From Rhodospirillaceae bacterium (GTDB lineage Bacteria; Pseudomonadota; Alphaproteobacteria; Rhodospirillales; 2-02-FULL-58-16): a stretch of 11,265 nucleotides of DNA. A program made the position numbers and the translations under genes. The stretch lies in contig JAUXMA010000020.1 in assembly GCA_030623425.1 (NCBI GenBank), positions 1-11,265 of the forward strand, read 5' to 3'. The notes under the pieces were generated by a model. The model did not search any database and was not told where the DNA came from. It was given only the letters and a program-made list of their open reading frames with translations. Positions 1-5,877 of the stretch are shown here, piece after piece (within the stretch, counting starts at the first letter, position 1; each line of letters opens with the position of its first letter).

Positions 1-189
1 ACCTAGCGAGGTTTCGATACGGATGATCCCCCAGGATGTATTCAACGTGACTTTGGGAACCTCGCCGGATTTTGATGCCTCGTGAAGCAGGGTATCGCAA
101 CCGATTCGTTCGAGAGCGGCCAGGGAAAAGGGTACGGAACTGCTGATCGCAAAAAAGAAAATGACTAAAATGAAACCAAACCAGCGCAA
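1..189 (-). CDS. Partial exported protein of unknown function (N-terminal 63 residues)
   Basis: Reading leftward from a TTG at 189 gives 63 residues that run off the window edge without a stop. The start is chosen because a GAGGGGA Shine-Dalgarno-like sequence (196-202) lies 6 bases upstream; there is no ATG near it. The N-terminus looks like a classical signal peptide: Arg at residue 2, a strongly hydrophobic core (FGFILVIFFFAI), then an SLA-A cleavage-like site near residues 22-25. The part after it (ERIGCDTLLHEASKSGEVPK, then a short beta-like stretch) matches no family I recognise. It is transcribed away from copC, leaving a 381-base gap. It is more likely a real secreted or periplasmic protein than chance because start, ribosome site and signal peptide agree, but most of the gene lies outside the window. 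Confidence 0.45.
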   Translation of the reverse strand, partial: MRWFGFILVIFFFAISSSVPFSLAALERIGCDTLLHEASKSGEVPKVTLNTSWGIIRIETSLG

Positions 190-570
190 CGGAAATCCCC
201 TCAAAAAATATCACTCCCTGACGGCATGCATAACCAGGAATATCGAAAGGCCCATAAAATGGCACTTGCCACAACCTCTACGACTTTTCGAATTTAGCAC
301 AAACTCTCGTCCCGCGTGACGCCGAAATCGGTTTATCCTCAATGGAATATCGTTGATCGCTGGCGCGAGGCTTGCGGGGTTGGTTTCATCCATCCATAAT
401 CGGCCGCCCATTACCTGCGCCCAAGGAACCCGTTGGCCAAGCTGATGGAGGGAGGCAGGCTTGATCTCGGGAGCGAATTTTTGGCCGTCCGCCAAGTGGG
501 GCGGGGCCCTGTTTTGACACCGGAAAAGAACGCCGTCACTTGAAATCAACCGTCCGATGCCAGCGGCCAA
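190..570. other. Intergenic region between divergent genes; no gene supported
   Basis: These 381 bases separate the leftward exported-protein gene from rightward copC, so they probably hold divergent promoters. A perfect TTGACA hexamer occurs at 514-519 on the plus strand, but I find no good -10 box at the usual distance. A 149-codon minus-strand reading frame (211-660) crosses the region, but it runs antisense through the copC signal peptide and resembles no family I know. No tRNA, CRISPR array, strong hairpin or long repeat was seen. Confidence 0.5.
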
Positions 571-954
571 ATGAAAAACCTGCCTTTTCACCAAATCATC
601 GCCGTTTTGTTCCTCGTCCCGGTCATGGCCGCAACGTTTGCATCGTCCGTGCACGCCCACGCCGTTGTCATCGAGACCTCCATGAAGGAGATGCCGGTCC
701 GGCCCGGACAGGCCACGGAAGTCGAAACCCGCTTCAATTCGGCGGTGGAAGCCAAGTTATCGCGGATTTTCCTGATCGACATCGGCGGCAAGGAACTTGC
801 CCTGAAAATCACCGCCGGGTCGAGCCCGGACAGGCTGGTGGTGGAATTGCCCACCCTCCCCGCCGGCGCTTACGTCTTCCAATACCGAGTGCTGGCCGCC
901 GACGGCCATTTCACCGACAACGCGCTTCGCTTCCGAATCTCTAACAACCCGTGA
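571..954 (+). CDS. copC: CopC-family periplasmic copper-binding protein
   Basis: This 127-residue protein has a signal peptide (residues 1-29, MKNLPF then a hydrophobic core, ending VHA) followed by a small beta-sandwich domain of CopC type. Cleavage after Ala29 would leave His30 as the mature N-terminus. CopC proteins use the N-terminal His together with a C-terminal Asp-x-His motif to bind Cu(II), and that motif is present at D111-G-H113 in the segment AADGHFTDN. The Met/His-rich Cu(I) site of classical plasmid CopC is not evident, so this is probably a Cu(II)-only form. Mature length is about 98 residues, normal for the family. There is no strong Shine-Dalgarno before the ATG; the start is set by the signal peptide. 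The copD-like gene follows after 6 bases, so the two are almost surely co-transcribed and translated together. Confidence 0.9.
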   Translation: MKNLPFHQIIAVLFLVPVMAATFASSVHAHAVVIETSMKEMPVRPGQATEVETRFNSAVEAKLSRIFLIDIGGKELALKITAGSSPDRLVVELPTLPAGAYVFQYRVLAADGHFTDNALRFRISNNP

Positions 955-960
955 GTCCCG

Positions 961-2595
961 ATGTCGTATGAAATCGCCTGGTTCGCCGACGACCTGCTCC
1001 ACAGTTTCGGCCTTTTCGCCCTGGCCTTGGCTGTCGGCGGGCTGGTCTGGGGTTTTTTCAGCCTGAAAACGGAAACGGCCTTTTCGGCGGCGCGTCAAGC
1101 GGCCCTGGCATCCAGCCTGGATCTGGCGATAATGGGTGCGTGGGGATTGGCCTTAACTCAATTCCTGCAACTCTGGGCCAAGGCCCAGGCCCTTGCCGAC
1201 ATCCTGAAAATATCGCCTTTCCCGGACTTCCTTGACACCCAGGTATTCCAGATCGGGTTGATGCGGGCGCTTCTGGCGGCGGCTCTGGCCCTCGGCCTGA
1301 TGTGGCTGCGCCGGAAACCGGAACGGACCGGCCGCTGGGTCGGCGCCGTCGCCCTGGCGGCGGCGCTGATGACTTGCGGCGCGTGGTTGGTGCACGGGGC
1401 CAGCCGCATGGAAAACCGGGTCCCGCTGATGGTGTTGACGGCGATGCATCAGTTTGGCGCCATCGTCTGGGTCGGCGGCGTCATCCATTTGGGGTCCATG
1501 TGGCGTCTTGGCCGCCGCCAAGCGGAAGTGGCCCGGTTATGGCCTTCGGTACTGGCCCGGTTTACGCCCTTGGGTATGGCCGCCGTCCTGATTCTTTTGC
1601 TGACAGGGATTCCCTTGGGCTTGTGGTACGTGGAAACCTGGCAAGGACTGATCGGCACCGCTTACGGCTCCATGCTGGCTTCCAAGTGGGTTTTGATGGC
1701 GGCGGCCCTCGGTCTGGCGGGACTGAACTTCGCGGCCGCCCGGCGTTGGCGGCGCGATGCCGGTGCCGGTGGCCTCGGTGGCATCGGTAAAGCGATCCCG
1801 TTTTACGTTGAATCCGAAGGCACCTTGCTGTTCTCCGCTCTTTTCGTCGCCGCCACCCTGGCCGCCCTGCCGCCCTCGGTGGACTTGCCGGACCAACAGG
1901 CGACGGCGGTGGAGGTCATCGAGGCCTTCGCCCCGAAAATACCGCGGATGATTTCCCCCACCATCGAGGAAGTGCGCCAAGCGGAAGCGGACCCCGGCGT
2001 CGTCGCCCGCACCGAATCCACCGCCGAGGAATACTGGTCCGATTACAACCATAACATGGCGGGGATTCTATTGTTGTTCATCGGCCTGCTGGCGATTGCC
2101 GAGCGGACCGGAAAGTTTCCTCTCGGGCGGCATTGGCCGCTGGGTTTCCTGGCCTTGGCCGTCTTCGTCCTGATCCGGGCCGACAACGAGGTCTGGCCCT
2201 ATGGCGATTTGAGCTTCCTCGAAGGCATGCAGGAAGTCACCACCCTCCAACACAAGCTTGCCTTCCTGGTGACGATGGGCTTGGGCGTGATGGAATGGCG
2301 GGCTCGCAACACCCCGAATCCGCAACCCTGGCTGCCTTATGTTTTCCCGGCTTTGTGCATAACCGGGGGAATCGTCTTGCTGACCCATTCCCATGCCGCC
2401 TTCGAATTCAAGACCGAATACCTGATCGAGGTCTCCCATACCGCCATGGGAGTGTTGGCCTTGCTGATGGGGGTCGGCCGCTGGCTCGAGCTCAGACTCG
2501 ATTCCCCCGCCGGCCGCCTGGCGGGACACGGTTCGGTGCTCTCCGTGGTGCTGATCGCCGCCATTTTGATCTTCTACCTCGAACCCCCGGCTTGA
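961..2595 (+). CDS. copD: CopD-family copper transport membrane protein, long form
   Basis: This 544-residue protein is almost entirely membrane-embedded. The first part (about residues 14-303) has eight predicted membrane segments and matches the CopD core, with His at 145, 163 and 176 in or near membrane segments (motif MHQFGAIVWVGGVIHLG). An extramembrane, acidic stretch follows (about 304-365). A second membrane region (366-540, about six segments) carries further His at 364, 431, 476, 478 and 493 (HKLAF, THSHAAF, VSHTAMG). CopD works with CopC in moving copper across the inner membrane. Classical CopD is near 300 residues, so this one carries a large C-terminal extension. It sits 6 bases after copC and 12 bases before a CDP-alcohol phosphatidyltransferase on the same strand, suggesting one transcript. 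The metal role of the extra domain is inferred from its histidines only. Confidence 0.87.
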   Translation: MSYEIAWFADDLLHSFGLFALALAVGGLVWGFFSLKTETAFSAARQAALASSLDLAIMGAWGLALTQFLQLWAKAQALADILKISPFPDFLDTQVFQIGLMRALLAAALALGLMWLRRKPERTGRWVGAVALAAALMTCGAWLVHGASRMENRVPLMVLTAMHQFGAIVWVGGVIHLGSMWRLGRRQAEVARLWPSVLARFTPLGMAAVLILLLTGIPLGLWYVETWQGLIGTAYGSMLASKWVLMAAALGLAGLNFAAARRWRRDAGAGGLGGIGKAIPFYVESEGTLLFSALFVAATLAALPPSVDLPDQQATAVEVIEAFAPKIPRMISPTIEEVRQAEADPGVVARTESTAEEYWSDYNHNMAGILLLFIGLLAIAERTGKFPLGRHWPLGFLALAVFVLIRADNEVWPYGDLSFLEGMQEVTTLQHKLAFLVTMGLGVMEWRARNTPNPQPWLPYVFPALCITGGIVLLTHSHAAFEFKTEYLIEVSHTAMGVLALLMGVGRWLELRLDSPAGRLAGHGSVLSVVLIAAILIFYLEPPA

Positions 2596-2607
2596 TACCA
2601 AGGATCG

Positions 2608-3219
2608 ATGATCTTGCAAAAGCAGCCCTGGGATCAATGCTTCGCCCGCGTTCTCGTCAGGCCGCTGGTCGGAACTTCGGTCTCACCCAATCAGTTGACG
2701 TTTGTGACCCTGCTCCTCGCCCTTGCCGGCGCCGGGTTGTTCGTTCCCGGCGATCCGGCGCTGGCCGACTGGGGTGCCGGGGTCTTCGTGCTTGGCCGTT
2801 TCCTCGATCACTGCGATGGCGAGCTGGCACGCCAATCGGGCCGGACGTCGAAACTTGGCTACTACCTGGACTACGTCTCGGGCGCCTTGAGCTATGCCGC
2901 CCTGTTCGTTTGTCTGAGCATCGGCTTACGCGACAGCTTCCTCGGCAACTGGGCCATGGCCTTGGGCGCGGCGGGCGCCGTCTCGGCACTCGTTTCCATG
3001 TTCGTCAATCTTGGCATCGACAAATTGAAGGAACTGGAGAATGGCGATGCGGTGGGATACCCCGGCTTCGCCGGTTTCGAACTGGAAGACGGCATTTACC
3101 TTTTGGCTCCCATCGTCTGGGCTGGTTTTTCATTGCTCTTTTTCGCCTTGGCCGGGGCTGGCGCGGTGGTTTACATGCTATGGACGCTTGCCTCGCTGCT
3201 CCGGCTGCGCCGCGGCTAG
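2608..3219 (+). CDS. CDP-alcohol phosphatidyltransferase family protein A (fourth motif Asp replaced by Gly)
   Basis: This 203-residue integral membrane protein belongs to the CDP-alcohol phosphatidyltransferase family, which transfers a phospho-alcohol from a CMP-activated donor to an acceptor hydroxyl, releasing CMP. The signature D-x2-D-G-x2-A-R-x8-G-x3-D-x3-D is present as D67, D70, G71, A74, R75, G84 and D88, but the final position is G92 (GYYLDYVSG). That last Asp is regarded as the catalytic base, so activity or acceptor chemistry may be altered. Hydrophobic segments surround the motif (about 28-47, 55-66, 92-107, 113-135, 163-200). The N-terminus PLVGTSVSPNQLT is typical of the family. 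AAGGA lies just upstream of the ATG. It follows copD by 12 bases, and its 3' end overlaps convergent paralogue B by 42 bases. Substrates cannot be told from sequence; the neighbouring phosphonate genes suggest a CMP-phosphonate donor. Confidence 0.87.
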   Translation: MILQKQPWDQCFARVLVRPLVGTSVSPNQLTFVTLLLALAGAGLFVPGDPALADWGAGVFVLGRFLDHCDGELARQSGRTSKLGYYLDYVSGALSYAALFVCLSIGLRDSFLGNWAMALGAAGAVSALVSMFVNLGIDKLKELENGDAVGYPGFAGFELEDGIYLLAPIVWAGFSLLFFALAGAGAVVYMLWTLASLLRLRRG

Positions 3220-3807
3220 TTTGCGCCAAAACAGAAAGAAGAAAAACACGGCGAACAGGGGCGCGCCCAAGGCGGCGGCGGCGAGCAAAGGTTCAGACCA
3301 GCCCAGCCAGACGGCGACAGGCACCGCGACAATCGCATCATCGACATCAAAACCGAAAAACCCCGGCATTTCAGCCGCCCTGGCCCCTTTCAAGGCCTCG
3401 ATTCTGATGACCAGCCAATAGATCGCCACCACCGAGACGCCGGCCAGAAAACCCATCGGCACCGCCCACTGACCGAAGGCGCCGTCCCGCAAACCGACTC
3501 CGAGACCGGCGAAAATCAGCAAATCCGAGGCGGCATCGGCAAAAAGATCGTAGGCATGCCCCCAGGAGCTGGTCGTCCCGGTCAGCCGCGCCAGTTCGCC
3601 GTCGGCCCGGTCGAGCAGCATGGACAGGACGAACAGGGCGCCGCCCAAGTGCTGCCAGGGGCTCTCGCCGACGGCCAGAGCCGCCGCCGCCGCCAAGCCG
3701 GTGGCCAGACGGGCGGTGGTCAGCTGGTTGGGCGTCACCTTGGTGCCCACCAACGGCTTGGCGATCGCCGCCCGGGCGATGCGGTGGATCCAGGTGTTGT
3801 GGCTAAT
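3178..3807 (-). CDS. CDP-alcohol phosphatidyltransferase family protein B, apparent AUU start
   Basis: This 209-residue membrane protein is a paralogue of A with an intact signature D-x2-D-G-x2-A-R-x8-G-x3-D-x3-D: D66, D69, G70, A73, R74, G83, D87 and D91 (LDRADGELAR through HAYDLFAD). Family homology extends upstream of the first usual start (TTG at 3753) through SHNTWIHRIARA, which resembles a typical N-terminus. The only sensible in-frame initiator there is ATT at 3807, 9 bases after AAGGAG, with an in-frame TGA further upstream. With that start the motif falls at residue 66, against 67 in A. Hydrophobic segments occupy most of the chain; the tail is basic. The C-terminal element PGFFGFDVDD parallels PGFAGFELED in A. 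The gene is divergent from the dioxygenase and converges on A. Being intact, it is the better candidate for a working transferase. The true substrate is unknown. Confidence 0.87.
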   Translation of the reverse strand: MSHNTWIHRIARAAIAKPLVGTKVTPNQLTTARLATGLAAAAALAVGESPWQHLGGALFVLSMLLDRADGELARLTGTTSSWGHAYDLFADAASDLLIFAGLGVGLRDGAFGQWAVPMGFLAGVSVVAIYWLVIRIEALKGARAAEMPGFFGFDVDDAIVAVPVAVWLGWSEPLLAAAALGAPLFAVFFFFLFWRKLAAAQPEQRGKRP

Positions 3808-3985
3808 GGCGCATGTCTCCTTGAATTGTCATCCGGCGCCCGGAACCCATCCGAACAACCGGATATGGCCGCGGCACCGGGGCATATATCATATTCAGCC
3901 GGAACGGCGAACAACGGCTTCCCATCGGCAAACGCTTTGATTTAGTATGCCGCCCGCTCGAAGTTCACAGGCAAGGAACCGGCGC
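3808..3985. promoter_or_regulatory. Divergent intergenic region between transferase B and the dioxygenase
   Basis: These 178 bases lie between two divergent starts and must hold promoters for one or both genes. The stretch near 3884-3896 is AT-rich (GGCATATATCATATTC) in an otherwise GC-rich context. On the minus strand it offers TATGAT as a possible -10 box for transferase B, with only a weak -35. For the dioxygenase, the TTTAGTATG stretch near 3941 is a weak candidate. No clear operator palindrome was found. Confidence 0.35.
3817..3822 (-). promoter_or_regulatory. Shine-Dalgarno AAGGAG deciding the AUU start of transferase B
   Basis: On the minus strand AAGGAG stands 9 bases before ATT at 3807-3805. 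The nearest ATG (3814) is only 2 bases from it and reads three codons (M-R-H) to a TAG that overlaps the ATT. Another ATG at 3832 in that same frame would encode a nine-residue leader (MTIQGDMRH) ending at the same TAG. This supports either AUU initiation, perhaps coupled to the leader, or a one-base insertion separating ATGCGCCAT from the gene. Confidence 0.55.
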
Positions 3986-4744
3986 ATGCTGAAGCCCCCG
4001 CAATTGTCCGAACGGCAGATCAGCGATTTCTTCAGGGACGGCTTTGTCGTCTTCCGGCAGGCGTTTGACGCCGCCGAAATAGAGCGCATCGAGAAATGGA
4101 CGCGGGAGCTTGCGGCAAAGCCCGAGGAAGTCGGCAAGCAATGGGTCTTTCACGAGGAAAGCCGCAAGGAACCGGGCAAGGACTTGATCTGCCGGATCGA
4201 GAACATCACTCCTTTCCATCCCGGTTTCGCCGAGTTGAGCGAAACCTTGAAGGCCCCCGTCGGTCAGCTCCTCGGCGAGAAGGCGGTGCTGTTCAAGGAA
4301 AAGATCAACTTCAAGATGCCGGGCGGCGACGGCTTCAAGCCGCACCAGGATTCCCAGGCCGGATGGGATCAATACGCCGATTTCTTCATCAGCGTCCTCG
4401 TTTGCATCGACGAGGCCAGCCTCGAAAACGGCTGCCTGAAGATGGTGGCGGGGCATCACAAACGGGGAACGTTTCGCATGTGGGAGCCCTTGACCGATGA
4501 GGACATGGAAGGAATGGACTTCGTCCCCTGCCCGACCAAGCCGGGCGATATCGCCTTTTTCGACTGTTTTTGCCCGCATGCCTCGGAGCCCAACATGAGC
4601 GACAAGATCCGGCGTCTCTATTTCGCCACCTACAACAAGCTCTTGGACGGCGACCATATGGCGCAATATTACGCCGACAAGCGGAAGAACTATCCCCCCG
4701 ACATCGAACGCGAAGCCGGCAGGGAATACGTGTTCCGGGTCTAA
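3986..4744 (+). CDS. Phytanoyl-CoA dioxygenase (PhyH) family Fe(II)/2-oxoglutarate hydroxylase, PhnY/TmpA-like candidate
   Basis: This 252-residue soluble protein is a PhyH-superfamily oxygenase, which couples 2-oxoglutarate decarboxylation to substrate hydroxylation. The iron-binding facial triad is visible: H120-x-D122 (KPHQDSQAGW) and H198 (FFDCFCPHASEPN), with R209/R210 placed to bind 2-oxoglutarate. The N-terminus (residues 8-30, FFRDGFVVFRQAF) is the standard family opening. I use the ATG at 3986, preceded by AAGGAA with a 7-base gap, rather than an ATG at 3947 that would add 13 residues unlike the family. Length and motif spacing fit PhnY and TmpA, which hydroxylate 2-aminoethylphosphonate and its trimethyl form. 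Here the neighbours make phosphonates, so C1 hydroxylation of a phosphonate headgroup is a reasonable inference. Other PhyH substrates cannot be excluded. Its TAA interlocks with the TAG of ppd on the opposite strand. Confidence 0.87.
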   Translation: MLKPPQLSERQISDFFRDGFVVFRQAFDAAEIERIEKWTRELAAKPEEVGKQWVFHEESRKEPGKDLICRIENITPFHPGFAELSETLKAPVGQLLGEKAVLFKEKINFKMPGGDGFKPHQDSQAGWDQYADFFISVLVCIDEASLENGCLKMVAGHHKRGTFRMWEPLTDEDMEGMDFVPCPTKPGDIAFFDCFCPHASEPNMSDKIRRLYFATYNKLLDGDHMAQYYADKRKNYPPDIEREAGREYVFRV

Positions 4745-5877
4745 CCACCCAAAAACGCCTTGAAACGCGCCGCCACTTCGACCGGTCCGAGCCTCGGCCG
4801 GCCGAGGCCGGGCCTGGAGCCCGGAGCGATGCGCAGGTGGACAAGACGCGGCCCCGGCCGGTCGAAGGCCGAGGCAAGCGCCCGCTCCAAACCGGCCAAG
4901 CTGTCGCAATTGACCCCCTCGCCATAACCGCAGGCCAAGGCGGCGGCGGCGAAGTCGACGCTCGGCGATACCGTCGGCTGGCCGCCGGTCGAATCATAAC
5001 TGGCGTTGTCGAGGACGACGTGAACGAGGTTGCCGGGGGCGCAAGCGCCGATGGTCGCCAGCGTGCCCATCTTCATCAGCGCCGCGCCGTCGCCGTCCAA
5101 GACCACAACCGGACGGCTGGCATTGAGAGCGACGCCGAGTCCCATGGCGGCGGCGCAGCCCATGGAACCGACCTGATAGAGGTGCTGGGAACGGTCGGCG
5201 AGGGTAAAGAGTTCGCGTCCGCATTTGCCCGTGGTGGCGATAACCGCCGCCTCGTCCGGGATCAGGGCGAGCAGGCGTTCCAGGGCCGCGAATCGCGAGG
5301 GAAGAGCGCCGTTGGCGCGGAGATCCCGCTTGGCACCCGGCGGACGGGCGGCGGACGGCGGCGGCTCCACCCTCTCGTCCCGGACATCGCCCTTTTCCAT
5401 GATCAAGGCGCAAGGAAGGCCGCTATGCTCCATCCCGGCGTCGGCCCAGGCCAGGGCCGCGGCAACGTCCTTTTCCGACTTCGGAAACGGTGCATGGGAG
5501 ATGCGCAGGACATCGAGCAGGGCGGGCGTGATTTTTCCCATCAGTTCGTGCTGGGGCTCGTCGCTCATGCCAGGACCGCCACGCCAGGTGACGATCAGGA
5601 GGGTTGGAACGCGGAACGGAAAATTGAGAGAGGTCAGCGGATTGACCGCGTTGCCGAGGCCGGAGTTCTGGCACATGACCACCGTTTTGCGGCCGGCCAG
5701 CCAAGCCCCCGCGGCAATGGCCACGGCTTCCCCCTCGCTGGCGGCCGTCACGTAAACCAGGCCGGGTTCGCCGATGGCCCGGTTGATGAGGGGAGTCAGG
5801 AAAGAGCAAGGAACGCCGGTGAAAAAATCGAATCCCAGCCGGCGGGCGGGGACCATGAAAGCGGCGGCGTCGATCAC
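4741..5877 (-). CDS. ppd: Phosphonopyruvate decarboxylase
   Basis: This 378-residue thiamine-diphosphate enzyme decarboxylates phosphonopyruvate to phosphonoacetaldehyde, the irreversible step that pulls the unfavourable PEP mutase reaction forward. The N-terminal pyrimidine-binding domain starts with [12 protein letters not shown] (17-28) and has the likely cofactor-activating Glu48 in [13 protein letters not shown]. The C-terminal cofactor domain has GDG at 262-264 ([12 protein letters not shown]) and N291 in [12 protein letters not shown], the typical ThDP/Mg motif and the STGGQ signature of the family. The open frame extends upstream to 6363, but that part is low-complexity Arg-rich shadow sequence of pepM. 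The start is GTG at 5877, whose GTGA overlaps the pepM stop, giving tight translational coupling. Length is normal. It is the last gene of the minus-strand set and ends 4 bases into the convergent dioxygenase. Confidence 0.94.
   Translation of the reverse strand: MIDAAAFMVPARRLGFDFFTGVPCSFLTPLINRAIGEPGLVYVTAASEGEAVAIAAGAWLAGRKTVVMCQNSGLGNAVNPLTSLNFPFRVPTLLIVTWRGGPGMSDEPQHELMGKITPALLDVLRISHAPFPKSEKDVAAALAWADAGMEHSGLPCALIMEKGDVRDERVEPPPSAARPPGAKRDLRANGALPSRFAALERLLALIPDEAAVIATTGKCGRELFTLADRSQHLYQVGSMGCAAAMGLGVALNASRPVVVLDGDGAALMKMGTLATIGACAPGNLVHVVLDNASYDSTGGQPTVSPSVDFAAAALACGYGEGVNCDSLAGLERALASAFDRPGPRLVHLRIAPGSRPGLGRPRLGPVEVAARFKAFLGG

Noticed and set aside
514..519. Perfect TTGACA as a copC promoter -35 box
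   Set aside because: No acceptable -10 hexamer at 16-18 bases; the hexamer alone is not enough.
211..660. 149-codon minus-strand frame across the region left of copC
   Set aside because: It runs antisense through the copC signal peptide, has no recognisable domain, and would share the divergent promoter region. It could be a decayed gene, but nothing I can see supports that.
2133..3407. 424-codon plus-strand frame spanning copD, transferase A and the end of B
   Set aside because: Out of frame with three recognisable genes; the translation is Arg/Pro-rich with no membrane pattern or domain.
4735..4760. Possible terminator hairpin at the dioxygenase/ppd junction (GGGT...ACCC followed by AAAAA)
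   Set aside because: The stem is only about 4 base pairs and lies within coding sequence; too weak to call.
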